A DNA stretch of 64,000 bases. Origin: Simmondsia chinensis. Taxonomy: Eukaryota > Streptophyta > Magnoliopsida > Caryophyllales > Simmondsiaceae. The position numbers and the translations under genes are program-made. Below, in pieces: positions 22,360 through 34,015 of the stretch (positions are counted from its first letter, which is position 1; every line of letters starts with the position of its first letter). The notes beneath the pieces were generated by a model, which ran no database searches, was not told where the DNA came from, and saw only the letters and a list, made by a program, of their open reading frames with translations. The stretch lies in NCBI GenBank assembly GCA_018398585.1, contig JAGTTD010000010.1, positions 17,978,005-18,042,004 on the forward strand, read 5' to 3'.

Positions 22360-23320
22360 TGTAAATTTCAAGTGGGAGTGAAGATCAGAAGTTGATTCCT
22401 CACGATTTTCATTACCAGTCTGATAGTATAGTGGATAGGCTCTACTCCCTGAGAAGGACATTTGTTCGCGGAATACAAGGTTAGACTTCTTTATGATATA
22501 TAAAGGTATGGAAAAGCAGATACGGCCACGCTAACGTGGAGTATCTTGTTTACTTGTACTAATGCCTAGGTAATGGTATACACTTTACTAGAATAGTACA
22601 TTGGTCTCCTAGGGAGCATTATAATACTATCTTAGCGACAAAGGAAGAAACCGTGAGTTGATTATGTTTAGGAAACATATCAATTGAGAATAGTTCTCAC
22701 TTGACTAATAATTCGTTATGCCCCTCTCCCATGGAGTAACGAGTAGATTGGTTAGCTCATCATTGCACATATACCACGAATACTTAGGTGGATTTTATGC
22801 TTTGGTTGTTCGTTAAAGTTATTATAGAAGTTCACAAGACTTAAAATATCAAGTGGGAGTGAGCTTCTAAGTGAATGCTCATGGCCTCCGTTACTAGTCT
22901 AGCAATATATAGTAGGTGGACGTGCCTCCCCAAGGAGAGCATTCATTTGTAGAATACAAGGTCAGATTTCTTAGGATAAACTGAAGTGCAGAAAAAGTGG
23001 GTGCGGCCACACCAACGTGGAGTACTTTGTGGACTTGTATCGATGTCGAGATAGCGGTGTACACTTGACAAGGGTCTACATTAGCCTTCCCAAGGAGCTC
23101 TATTGTAGGACCTTAGAGGCTGAGGAAAAAATGATGTGTTCAATATGTTTAGTAAAGAGTTTACAATAAAACACATTTATTGAGAAATGTTCTCATCCTT
23201 ATGATATCTCAATTTGGCCTCACCAATGGGGAGTTTTGGTAGTTTGGTTAGGTCGCCACGCACACATGTAAGTGTAGAATAATGAACTCCAAACTTTAAT
23301 TTTTTGCTAAAAGTAAGAAA
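22360..23320. repeat. Two diverged tandem copies of a 481-bp unit
   Basis: AAGTGGGAGTGA begins at 22370 and 22851. The copies share ordered landmarks: ACCAGTCT/ACTAGTCT, GAATACAAGGT, GCGGCCAC..AACGTGGAGTA, GGTATACACTT/GGTGTACACTT, and a late TTGGTTAG word. They are clearly diverged, so the duplication is old. No coding content is seen. Confidence 0.75.
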
Positions 23321-23449
23321 ACTAATTCTGTATGTTATATGACTTGTTTTACAATTTTTGATTTCAGACTAGTTATTATAATTTTGCATTGCGATCATTA
23401 GTTGTATATCTTAATTGTCTGTTCTATTATGCCCACTATGACATGATAT

Positions 23450-24130
23450 GTCTTAATACATGAAGAGTACTAGGAGATGTTCAAAGTTCCTTAGGTTGCT
23501 GTCAGTATATCTATTAAGTTGAAAAGAACTTTCGAAATATTAAACTAGACTAAAGAGTTAGTCGGATCCCAAATTCGGACATTAGATGTCAAACTTATTC
23601 TAGTATTAGATACTTGAATTGTCAACTGTAGTAGAGATGATCAGATATTTGATAGAAGTGTTTGGTTAGAGAACTAGCAGCATGAGAATGACTAATGAGA
23701 AAGATAACAGACACAAGATTGTGTTAAGAAAGTTTAGTTCAAGAGCGCATCATATGATGATGGCTCATTTAATTGAACTAGATTTCTTGATGCAAATTTA
23801 GACAATGAATCTCAACAGGATATGTTCCTGATTTGCATATCCAGGTCTTTCAATCGGTTTAGTTTGAATACATTGAATAATAGAGATTGCTCAATGTCTC
23901 AACTAATGAAAGTGCAGTTTGAGGGTGAAGGTGTCATGAGAGCTAAGGGAAGAGTCTACTTAGTGTAAGCATCTATCTCAGGAATTAAGAACCTCAAGAG
24001 GGTAAAAAAAACATGAGCCAAAATAGTTTCTATTTTATAAAAGCACTGGACATTAATATTTAAAAGAAATTGCCTAGGTACTTAGATACTATTATTGCTA
24101 AGACTGAAAGTCAACATGACAAAGGTATAT
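23450..24130 (+). pseudogene. Gag relic of copia element A
   Basis: Translation in pieces gives a copia gag pattern around 23745-23960 (HMMMAHLIELDFLM, NLDNESQQDMFLI, SRSFNRFSLN, CSMSQLMK, GVMRAKGRVYLV). This matches the order of gag in elements whose RT resembles 25400-26300. A zinc-knuckle remnant (HW....FKRNC) lies at about 24040-24075. Every segment has stops or frameshifts. Confidence 0.55.
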
Positions 24131-26303
24131 GATATCATGTCTCCTCTAGTTGTGACTGGTAGGTAGTTCACTAGTGCTCTGGTAAATGGGCTTTTAGTAT
24201 GGGCACCGGGAGATAGTAAATTAAGTGAAGCAGTGTAGTTTTGAATTTGAGTAACTATCTCAATGTACTTTAGAAATTTTATTTCTACCCACTATATGTT
24301 TTCAAATAGTTTTTCAGTTATTTTTCAGAAAAATAGACTGATAGTTATATAATAAAAATGTTTATTTAAAAGGTATAGATATTTGACTTCTTTCAATCAA
24401 AACTATGTTAGCGGTAATTTATTCGTCTAATACAAGATACGATGTGTAACCATATAAAAAAAGAAATTTCTGGAAACCACATAACTTTCAAGTGTTATTT
24501 AATCTTAGATCACATTAATCTAGTGTGATTCAAAAACTAGTTTGATATGTCTTATATGATCATTAAGTACTAAAATGACAACTAGTATGTGAATCGTGGT
24601 GACTGAAAGAGCCTTTAAGAGTAAACGGAGTAGAGCTAAAAAGTTGTTAGTACTTGGTCATAAAATGTTCATGGACTGCTAAAAGTTTAAGTGAGCAAAA
24701 GCGATGAGTATTTCATAAAATGTTTATAAATGACTACTCAATAAGTTGATATATGAATATACCTATGAGGACTGAAGTCTTAAATCCTTTCAAAAGTTCA
24801 AAGAATTAAAGCCTGAAGTGAGGATTAGTTAGGTAATTATATCAAGTTACTTTGATTAGACCAAAGTGGTGTCTAGGAGAATTCTTAGTTTTCCTCACTA
24901 CAAAGAGTTGTGGAAAGGATAAATAATGTGTTATTGGATATGGAAAGATTCATTTGATGAGTCAAGTTTACATATCAAAAGATTTGCTACGTAAGATGTT
25001 TTAGAAAGTGTTCTAAGAGTACAGCAAATGGCTTGTGTTAGATAAATTGATAGTATTGGATACTGTGACACTACAGCTTGATATAACTTATATTGGATAT
25101 GATGTATTAGATATATCCTCAACCACGTTATTGTCACACTAAATACGTGAGAGCTTTGGTGTAGTGGGAGGATTGTCAGGGCCACCTGATGGAGTCATGT
25201 CTTCAGTCTTAATGGTTAAGCATGATGGTGAATCTGATCCTTTAGACTACAATAAAACTCTTAAGTACAAAGATGTAGACCAATAGGTCAGGGCAATAAA
25301 AGTTAAGTTAAAGTAATTATATTTTAGCAAAGTCTGGAAACTTATAAAGGAAGACATTAAGTCCATTAGATTGGATCTAAGTGGATCTACAAATACAAAG
25401 AGTTGAGTGGACGAGAATGTTTTGAGACCTTCAAGGCTAGATTGATGGCAGTAGGTAATGCCCTAAAGGAAGGAATCGTCTTTGATGATACTTTCTTGCC
25501 AAATGCTATGCTTAAGTCCATAGGGATGCTCTTAACCATTGTATCTCATTGCGATGAGATGTGGAAAATGGGAATCAAGATGGCATTCTCTGAAGGGTCA
25601 TCTTGAGAAAGTCATGTATAGGATATAACCACACAAGTTTGTTTCCAAGAGTCAACAGCATATAGTATGCAAACTAAAGTAGTCTATTTGTAGACTTTAA
25701 TAAGCATCTTGTTCATTGAATAGTAGATTTGATGATGTCTTTCAAGTCCTAGGGATTTGAATCAGTGGTTAGTGAACCATCAGTGAGTGACATAACAAGA
25801 AAGTAGAGACATTCTAAGTGTTATATATAGATGACATTCTACTCATTAAGAATGATGTAGAATAGTTATGAGCTGTTAAACTTTATTTGTCCAGTTAGTT
25901 TAAAATGAAAGAACCAAGATGAGCACCTATGTTCTTAAGGTCAAGCCTTTGCTAGATTCAAGGAAAGAATGTAAGTTTGTCATGCATCATTTGTTTTAAA
26001 ATAGAGTTCAAACGTCAGACATCTAAAATCCGTGTTTACCTTTTTAGTGGGAGTCATTAGATGGTGAAGTGAGAAGCAGTCTTATATTGCTTACTTCACT
26101 ATGGACTCCGGACACTTGGCAGTTATGAAGTTGTTAAGTAGACTACTTGACTCAATAGGTTCTTAAAAGATGAAAGCTTGTGAGCAAAAGAATGTGACAA
26201 TGAAAGATTAGTATTAATTTAAGTTTATAGTCAAAGAGTTGATAGATCCCCAAGGGATAGTTATGCAATGAAGCGCCAATTGGGTTTAGAACAAGTGAGA
26301 GAT
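24130..26303 (+). pseudogene. Pol relic of copia element A
   Basis: Pre-integrase and integrase remnants lie at about 24480-24980 (LDHINLV, ERAFKSKRSRAKKLL, MERSFDESSLHIKRFAT). The RSGRIVR-type linker (SGRIVR at about 25160) precedes RT. RT pieces run 25240-25620 (DGESDPLDYNKTLKYKDVDQ, ECFETFKARLMAVGNALKEG, EMWKMGIKMAF), with a degraded YVDD equivalent (IDDILLIKND-like) near 25830. RNase H is nearly unrecognisable. The purine-rich AAGTGAGAGAT before the LTR at 26304 is the polypurine tract. Confidence 0.65.
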
Positions 26304-28308
26304 TATTAGAATTGGTGTCTAGGAAAAACCCAATTACTTAGTTTTAAGTATTAAATAAATCAAAATTATTTTATTTATTTATTGTCTGATTATGTTTTGC
26401 GAGTCTAACATGCTTGTGATTGTTTTCTAAAATGTTCCATGAGATGCACGCAATCCAAGATGACATGTCAGGTTTGAATTAAGTGGTCAATTACATTGAA
26501 CCACAAATAGACTTAGATTAAACTAATGATATGTTGTTAGAGTACGTTCGTAATCGATGATAAGTTTGGACATTTGTCTTATAAGACTATAATATGATAC
26601 TTCTGATGACTTGTCTTGATCATGTGGACAAAGATCCAAGAGTACCGTGTTAGTGTTGTCAATAAGATTGGAACACTAAGCAGGACCATCTAAATTAGTT
26701 GTTTCTTTAAATGCTATCAAAAATAATCGATTCTATAAGACGATAACTCTAAATCCAGGAAATAGTCTGAACTAGTACATGGATTGTTCGTTGCTTTGAT
26801 GTGCCAAAAGGATTAATCGAAGTGCGTTGACTTGAATTTTATGTACATTGGGTAACGGCATGAAGTGTGGCGGGAATAGTTTTTTTACATGGAATGTGTA
26901 GTCTGTAACAAGATAAAGATGTCCCCTTAGTTGATTCGCAAATATACGAACAAATTTTGGAATCTTTGGCCAAAGTATTCCATATGTTTCGCATTTGAAA
27001 ATACTATGGAAATTATTTTTTGTATTATTAAATTGTTCTAGAAGAGCGAGTTGGAAACTACGGCGAGAGATGTAAAAAAAGTAACGATAGTAGTTAAAGT
27101 TACTTTTGCTCACGAATATCAACTAGAGGGGCTAATTGTCGCAATAATAGTTATTTGGAAAATTCTTAAGTGAATATATTTAATGTTAGAGTATAGTAAA
27201 ACTTATTTAATGGAATTAAGTTTTACTAAATGGCAATCAATTGTTATCATGAGATGATAATCAAATTTAACGCATTTGGAGCTAGAGTTAGATTGTCTCT
27301 TAGGTCCCTCCGTGAGCCTCAACTTAAGCATCATTTGAAAATATTTAAAATGAATTCATGAGATGGTTATTTGTTTATGAGATGAATAAATTAATTTTGC
27401 CAAACGTAACTCGTGAGATGAATTATTTATTCATAAGATGAATAAATTTATTTCACCCAATAATATTCATGAGATGAATTTCTTACATGTGGAAATTTAA
27501 CAAAAAAAGGGAAAATTTGCACAAACAAGTCCATTATCCACATACTCGTGTTTTGCCCAACCAGCCCGCAACAAGTGTCATGCACTGGGCTAGGCAACTA
27601 GGTGATTTGCAGCAAAAGCCGCGGGCTAATCCCTGTACAACACGTGGTAGCGTTGGCGCGCACCACACCTTTGATCTGCATCTACTGGATTGGACCAATC
27701 ATGCGTTGACTCGTGGTAGGTGACTGCAAATTATACACGCTGCCGTCTCTTTTTTTTCATAAATTATGGTATTTTATTGTTTAGAATCATGCTTTAGGGT
27801 TTTGGAACCTGGTTTTCTCCTATGATGAAAACCTAAAATTGTTTTAGGGGTTTTCTCTAAATTATTGTTTAGCATAATTTTTCTAAAAAGTTATTTTTTG
27901 AAAAGATTAAACAAAAATTTTTGCTCCAAAATTAAAATTTTTTGGAGCCCACACTCCTGGTGCTAGAAGAGGTCATTGCAAAGAAAACCTTGAGGTGTCG
28001 ATAATTCGTCTTCCAATTTCAGATCTTCAAGTCGGAGTTGGGATTTGTGCTTCAGGCATGTCTAAATTAAGTATTTGATATTTAATTTATTTTTCCTTTA
28101 TTTCGTTTATTCTACATATTATATTTATACTTGTTTTATTCGATATTTTGTTTGTCATACTATGAATCTATTAGAATAAGTTCTAGGTCAAATTAAATAG
28201 TTTAATTATGTTAGGATTTTAGCTTTAAAATTGAGAATTTCAAATTGGTATTCCGCTGCTCCTGCTCGAACCAATTTAGGGAATGGTTCTAAAATATGTT
28301 CCCAATCA
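26304..28308 (+). repeat. Right LTR of copia element A (also left border of element B)
   Basis: It starts TATTAGAATTGGTGTCTAGG (first G changed to A) after the polypurine tract and ends near GTTCCCAATCA. It matches the interrupted left LTR. The sequence after it continues into the internal part of copia element B, so the two elements share or abut at this LTR. A GC-richer 200-bp segment at about 27540-27740 is also present in the left LTR at 16350-16550 but not in the LTR at 35661. Confidence 0.75.
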
Positions 28309-28456
28309 TTGGAGGAATAAAGTAAAAATAATGGTACTTGTGAACAATTTTATTTGTCTAAAGATCGAGTGGGTGTATTGGATACACTTGCGGTTGGTTC
28401 TAAGACAATTCCAAGTACACGAGAGCCTTGATGTAGTGGGAGGATTGTCAGGTAAC
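28309..28456 (+). other. Short 5' piece of copia element B before the gypsy insertion
   Basis: It ends in AGTGGGAGGATTGTCAGG, which encodes SGRIVR, the linker between integrase and RT. The same words lie at 25155-25175 in element A. Gag, protease and integrase of element B are missing: only about 150 bp separate the LTR from this linker. Confidence 0.65.
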
Positions 28457-28819
28457 TTTTGTGATTTCTCTTGTTTTATGCGTTGTAGCTCTTTGTTAAA
28501 GTTACGTTTTGGCTTTATGGGGTGTAATGTTTGAAATGTAGCTTTGATCCCTTGGCTCCAAAGTCAGCTTGAATCGGTTTTTGGTTTTGGCGGCAAAATG
28601 CTTGGATTTAGATATTTTTGTGTCCTTGCATCTTAATTCTCATATAAAAGGAAATATCATTGTAATCTTGAGATCATTCAATAAAAATCTTACTTTTTTC
28701 TTGAGATATTATTCTTTCTCCTCTCATCTCTTCTCTAATTCGCATCTAACTTCAATTCTCTTCTCACCTATACTCTCTCTTGACTAGTTAACTTCAATTC
28801 AACTAATTGAAGTTTAACA
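28457..28819 (+). repeat. 5' LTR of gypsy element 2
   Basis: Starts TTTTGTGATTTC (paired copy has TGTTGTGATTTC) and ends AGTTTAACA. TATAAAAGG at about 28641 is a plausible promoter TATA box. Confidence 0.95.
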
Positions 28820-28821
28820 TT

Positions 28822-28833
28822 TGGTATCAGAGC
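28822..28833 (+). other. Primer-binding site of gypsy element 2
   Basis: TGGTATCAGAGC, two bases after the 5' LTR, complements the 3' end of plant initiator tRNA-Met. Confidence 0.9.
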
Positions 28834-28893
28834 TAGTTTTAGCTATAAATTGATTGATTTGAGCTGGTTAGACCTAAGAAGAACAATTCAAAC

Positions 28894-30185
28894 ATGGCTG
28901 GAGGAGTAACCACCCGATCGGGTGCAGGAGCTGCTGGAGCCGGCCAATAAGCTACATTTGTTGATCCAAATGTATCTTATGCTACTGTGGCTAGTGCGAA
29001 TGCATCAAAGGAGGTTCAATTCTTGGCAAATGATCAATTGAAGTCACAATTGGAGGAAATGTTTACTCGATTTCAGGCTTTACAACAGCAAGTTATTGAT
29101 AGTTTGAGGCAGAATCAAGCTAAAAATATGAAGAGATGATTGAGCAGAAACTCCAAGGCTTTGAAAGCAGGTTATCTGATTTGCAAACTCAAGTAAATAG
29201 GCAAGGAGAATCATCTACTTTTGGAGTTCTCAGACCTGCAAGTCAGTTAGCACCTTCAGTTGAAGCGAGGCAATCACAAGTTCCAAATGCAGGTGCTCCA
29301 ATCTTGAACAGACCAAGTGATGTGCCTTCGATGATTCAAACGAATGTCAGGCCACCAAATCTTCAACATTCTATGGAAGCGAGGTCACAAGGAATGGAAG
29401 TTTCTGTCAGACCACCAGTTCACTCTGTTGAACAAGGACAATCTCGAGCATTTGACTCGAAAGCAAATCAAAATGCGAAGCAACTGGACACTGCTAATCA
29501 TACAAGAACATCACCCGATAGTATTGTGCATTTGGATAGGCCACCTGATCATTACCAGCAGCAAAGGTCTGGTAGCAGTGATGCTTCCTTTGATAGTACA
29601 AGCAATAACTTCAGACAGCTAAGAGTCCAAATTGATCCTTTTGACGGCAGGCAACCTCAGCCATGGTTGAGGAGATGTAATAGATATTTCCACTTCTACA
29701 ACATCAAGGAGTCAGAAAAGGTAGAATTGGCGGCAGTATGTCTTCATGGGGATCATGAGGTCTGGTTTTATAGTCTTCTTAAAAGCAATCCTGATCTTTC
29801 TTGGGCTGAGTTTGTGGAGGAGTTGTGTGAAAGATATGGTGATGAAGGCACTAGTGATGTTGTGGATAATTTCAATAAAGTCTTTCAAACCACAACTATG
29901 AGAGAGTATTTGACAAGATTTGAGAACTTAAGAGCAAGTATGATAGCTACTTACCCTCAAGCTACAGAATCTTATTATGTTTCAAGTTTTATTAGTGGAT
30001 TGAATCCATGGATTAAGAATATGGTGAAGGCAATTGGACCTAAGACTTTACCTAAGGCCTATGCGAAGGCTAAATTGATTGACGCCACTGTCATTTCTTC
30101 AAGTGACAAAAGGCAAGTTCAAGGGAAGTGGTACAAAATCTCATCAAAGAGATGTAGTTGTAAACAAGACCAACAGAACTGTTGA
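28894..30185 (+). pseudogene. Gag of gypsy element 2
   Basis: The likely start is ATG 28894 (MAGGVTTRSGAGAAG). An early TAA at about 28948 and a frameshift near 29130 break the N-terminal part. From 29136 a 349-codon frame runs through a Q-rich linker and a coiled-coil-like stretch. The gag capsid region follows at about 29620-30080, with QPWLRRCNRYFHFYNI, ERYGDEGTSDVVDNFNKVFQ and YYVSSFISGLNPWIKN. A degenerate zinc knuckle (CYKCNKPYQPAP) lies at about 30208-30240 in another frame. Gag would package the genomic RNA. Confidence 0.85.
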
Positions 30186-30245
30186 GAGAAGGCCACAAAG
30201 ACTCTGTTATAAGTGTAATAAGCCTTATCAGCCTGCTCCAAGTTC

Positions 30246-30910
30246 TTGATGTCTGCTCGTGGAATTGATGCTGCAAAACAGACTGATAGTGATAAATCTG
30301 AACCAGATGATGGCAGTACTGATCAAGAGTCTCAGGAAGAGTTGCTTGAGGATGAAGTTGAGATCTCTATGAAGGCTCTGACAGGGAATGGAGCTCACAA
30401 TACAATAAGAATTAAAGGGAAAGCAGGAAGAAGACACATCACTATTTTGATTATAGTTTTATTGATCCAAAGGTGGTGAAGAAGCTTGGGCATATGGTGA
30501 TTAAAACTCATCCTTTGGCAGTGACCGTGGCAAATGGTAACTCTATTCTCACACAGAATAGATGCCAAGACTTCCAATGGTCTATGCAAGAGCATCAATT
30601 CACCTATGATTTCTGGATCCTTCCTTTAGGAGGATGTGATATGGTGTTGGGAGTTGATTGGATGAGATCATTTAGCCCGGTGGTATTTGACTTTGGCAAG
30701 CTCACAGTTTCATTTGAGGTCCATGGATCAAAGGTTTCTTTACAAGGAATTGAAGATCAAGCTCAGTTGCAAGTGATCAAGGGTAAGAGCTTGCAGGGTG
30801 GATTCAAGAAGAGTGCTCATAGGTGTATTGGACAGTTATTTGCTATAGCTCCAATAGAGTTGAGTTCGATACAGCAGCTTGATGTTAGAGCTTTAATTAA
30901 GGAGTTTTAG
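30246..30910 (+). pseudogene. Protease region of gypsy element 2, active site deleted
   Basis: Two overlapping frames cover an acidic linker (SMKALTGNGAHNTIRIKG) and a retropepsin-like domain (VTVANGNSILTQNRCQDFQW, WILPLGGCDMVLGVDWMRS). The DSGST active site, present in gypsy element 1 at the same place, is missing here. At about 30450-30470 the reading jumps from the strand before the motif straight to SFIDPKVVKK-like residues with a frame change. A short deletion has therefore removed the catalytic aspartate. Confidence 0.82.
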
Positions 30911-32210
30911 GACATCTTTGAAGATCCTAAGTCTCTCCTTCTACAGAGGTGTCTTGATTATGCCATTCCATTAAAGACTGGTGCAGAACCTTTCAAGTTG
31001 AGGCCTTACAAGTATCCTCACACACAAAAGTCAGAGATTGAGAGACAGGTTGAAGAGTTGCTCAAGACTTGTTTCATCAGACCTAGTCACAGTCCATTTG
31101 CTTCACCTATCATTTTGGTGAAGAAGAAAGATGGATCTGCAAGGATGTCCATTTGACCATCAAGGATAAGTTCCCTATTCCTGTTATTGATGACCTCTTA
31201 GATGAGTTATATGGAGCTTGTTACATCTCTAAGCTGGATCTACAACAAGGATATCATCAAATGAGAGTTCATGAACAAGACATCTTTAAGACTACCTTTC
31301 AAACTCATCATGGCCACTATTAGTTTATGGTTATGCCTTTTGGCTTAGCCAACGCACCAGCTACATTTCAAGCAGCAATGAATGACATCTTCAAGCCTTT
31401 TCTGAGGAGATTTGTATTTGCTTTCTTCGATGACATTCTTATTTACAGTGCTTCTTAAGTGGATCATCTACAGCACTTGAGGGAAGTTTTCCTTATTATG
31501 CGCAAACATCAACTTTATGCAAAGTTGTCCAAGTGTGCTTTCATGCAGCAACAACTTGGGTATTTGGGACATGTGATATCTTCTAAAGGAGTTTCTACAG
31601 ATCCTTGAAAGATACAAGTTATGAAGGAGTGGCCAGTTCTAGTTACCTTGAAGCAATTGCATGGATTTTTAGGTCTTACAGGCTATTACAGGAAGTTCAT
31701 TACTAACTTTGGTTCCATAGCTAGACCTTTGATAGATCTGCTCAAAAAAGAGGCCTTCGTGTGGAGTGATAGTGCTCAAGCAGCCTCTGAATCCTTGAAA
31801 GCTGTTATGTGTTAAGCCCCTGTTCTAGCTATGCCTAACGTTGCTGAAGATTTTGTTCTTGAAACTGATGCTAGTGGAACTGGTATTGGAGCAGTGTTGT
31901 CTTCGAAAGGAAGGCCTGCTGCTTTCCTAAGTCAAGCTCTCAGCGCCAAGCATCAAGCAATGTCCACCTATGAGAAAGAGTACATGGAAATCTTGTTAGC
32001 TGTTGACAAATGGAGACATTATTTGGATGGTCACAGATTTGTAATCAGAACTGATCATCAGAGTTTGAAGCATTTGTTAGAACAGAAGATTGTGACAATG
32101 ATTCAGAAGAAAGGGCTGATGAAAATGTTGGGATTGGATTATGCAATTGAGTATAGAAGAGGGAAGGAAAATCTTGCCACTGATGCTTTGTCAAGAAGAT
32201 TAGAAGATGG
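30911..32210 (+). pseudogene. Reverse transcriptase and RNase H of gypsy element 2
   Basis: RT begins after FKLRPYKYPHTQKSE (about 30990) and [18 protein letters not shown], where a deletion near 31150 removes the [12 protein letters not shown] motif. It resumes with [17 protein letters not shown] and [16 protein letters not shown], and has the catalytic FFDDILIYS at about 31423-31450. RNase H starts at about 31831 (VLETDASGTGIGAVLSSKG, STYEKEYMEILLAVDKWRHY, IRTDHQSLKHLL) and ends near LATDALSRR. In-frame stops lie at about 31456 and 31813. Confidence 0.88.
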
Positions 32211-33640
32211 TGAGCAAGCTTATTGTGGAGCTACAACTGTTGTTCTTCCTTCTTGGTTAGATGAGGTCTACAAATCCTATGAAGATGATGTGTTTGCTCA
32301 AGAATGCATTACTACTTACTACATCAACAAGAACTGCAAGAGTATACCAGATGCTAATATATCAGTTAGCAAAGGGATAATCCAATTGAAAGGCAAGCTG
32401 TACATTGGATCTTCAACTGATTTGAGAGATCAGATCATAGAAGCCTCTCATGATTCAGCTTGGGGAGAACATTCTAGTGTGGAAGGAACTTATAGAAGAA
32501 TCGAAGCATATTTCAGATGGCCTGGGCTTAAGAAGGCAGTTAATGAGTTTGTGAACTCTTGTGAAGTGCGTCAACAAACAAAGCTTGGTGATCATAAGTA
32601 CCAAGGTCTTTTGCAGCCACTTCCTGTCCCTAAAGGGGTAGCATGGATTTCATTGACGGCTTGCCTAAATCTGAAGGCAAGGAAGTAATTTGGGTTGTTG
32701 TTGATGGTTTTACAAAGTTCAGTCATTTCCTTGCTTTGATCAGGCCAGTTACAACTGAGAAATTAGCAAGATGTTTCTTGGATAACATATATAAGCTACA
32801 TGGATTGCCACAATCCATTGTATCTGATCATGATAGGATCCTCACAAGTCATTTTTGGAGAGAATTGTTCAAGCTTATGGGAACGACATTGGCTCTTAAT
32901 TCATCCTACCATCCTCAAAATAATGGGCAAACTGAGATAGTTAATCAATGCATTGAACAAGATCTTAGGAGCATGGCCTTCACTCATCCAAAAGAGTGGA
33001 GCAAGTGGTTATCTCTAGCTGAGTATTGGTACAATACTCACGCTCATGCTTCTCTTGGCACCACCTCTTTCAAGGCTTTATACGGCTATGATCCTCCTAC
33101 TCCCTTCTCTTTGCAAAGTATGGCATCACAAGTGTTGGAAGTTGCTGATCTGATGCAGCAGCGAAAGCATTTACAGCAAGTGCTCAAGGATTATTTGAAG
33201 CAAGCTCAAGCAAGAATGAAGATGTATGCTGACAAGAAGCGTGTGGACAAGAATTATGAAGTAGGTGATATGGTATACCTCAAATAGATAGTCTACCATG
33301 GCAATCCGCAACAATGTCAAGCTAAGTGCTCGATTCTATGGTCCCTATAAGATCATTGAGAAGATTGGCAAAGTGGCTTATAGGCTTGAGCTACCTCCTC
33401 ATGCTTACATTCACATTGTCTTCCATGTTTCCTTGCTTAAAACACGGGTATCCACACCTGAAGTTGGGTCCAATGGGGCCTTGGTGCTGCAGCCATCAAC
33501 AGTTCGTGGATCCAGAGAAGTTCAAGCAGGAGGCAGGAGAGTTAAGGAAGTGTTGGTGCGATGGAAGAATTTAGACAAAGATTTTATTACATTTGAAGAG
33601 TCAACATCCAAACTTCTCTTTTTGAGGACAAGAAGTTTCT
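32211..33640 (+). pseudogene. Integrase with chromodomain-like C-terminus, gypsy element 2
   Basis: The zinc-binding part lies at about 32440-32580 (H.....H with CEVRQQ; the first C of the usual C-X2-C is kept and the second is changed to R). After a frame break at about 32640 the catalytic core runs in one frame. It has MDFIDGLPKS (first D), SDHDRILTSHFW (second D) and NNGQTEIVNQ (E). The C-terminal GARFYGPYKI-like block (ARFYGPYKIIEKIGKVAYRL) is followed by KEVLVRWKNLDKDFITFEE. That motif is chromodomain-like and suggests a chromovirus. Stops lie at about 32688 and 33286. Confidence 0.85.
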
Positions 33641-33642
33641 TA

Positions 33643-33654
33643 AGTGGAGGGGAT
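33643..33654 (+). other. Polypurine tract of gypsy element 2
   Basis: AGTGGAGGGGAT directly precedes the 3' LTR. Confidence 0.85.
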
Positions 33655-34015
33655 TGTTGTGATTTCTCTTATTTTGTGATTTGTAACTCTTTGTTAAAGT
33701 TGTGTTTTGGCTTTATGGGGTGTAATGTTTGAAATGTAGCTTTGATCCCTTGGCGCCAAAGTTAGTTAGAGCCTGTTTTTGGTTTTGGCGGGAAAATGCT
33801 TGGATTTAAATATTTTTGGGTCCTTGTATCTCAATTCTCATATAAAAGGAAATATCATTGTAATCGTGAGATCATTTAATAAAATTCTTACTTGTTGCTT
33901 GAGATATTATTCTCTCTCCTCATCTCTTCTCTAATTCTCATCTAACTTCAATTCTCTTCTCACCTGCACTCTCTCTTCACTAGTTAACTTCAATTCAACT
34001 AATTGAAGCTTAACA
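33655..34015 (+). repeat. 3' LTR of gypsy element 2
   Basis: Starts TGTTGTGATTTC, ends GAAGCTTAACA, followed by the GTAAC target duplication. Paired with 28457-28819. Confidence 0.95.

Larger units (their letters stand above)
14493..28308 (+). mobile_element. Decayed copia element A with ~2-kb LTRs and nested insertions
   Basis: A left LTR (14493-19459, interrupted) and a right LTR (26304-28308) of the same family flank a + strand gag-pol relic (about 23450-26300). The two LTRs align collinearly for most of their length once the inserted elements are removed. The left LTR lacks its first 100 bases or so. Inside the left LTR lie a Harbinger-like MITE and a Mutator-like MITE; a GC-rich block sits between the left LTR and gag. 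Copia identity rests on gag, zinc knuckle and integrase-before-RT order. No frame is longer than about 70 codons. Confidence 0.7.
28457..34015 (+). mobile_element. Complete degenerate Ty3-gypsy element, inserted into copia B
   Basis: A 5.56-kb element with LTRs of 363 and 361 bp and a perfect 5-bp target duplication GTAAC (28452-28456, 34016-34020). Order on + strand: 5' LTR, primer-binding site, gag, protease, RT, RNase H, integrase, chromodomain-like end, polypurine tract, 3' LTR. Removing the element and one GTAAC copy brings the copia reading frame back into register across the junction, so the nesting order is certain. Coding regions have stops and small deletions, but long frames survive (349, 285 and 214 codons). 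This copy is therefore younger or less decayed than the one at 1559-7221. Confidence 0.96.
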
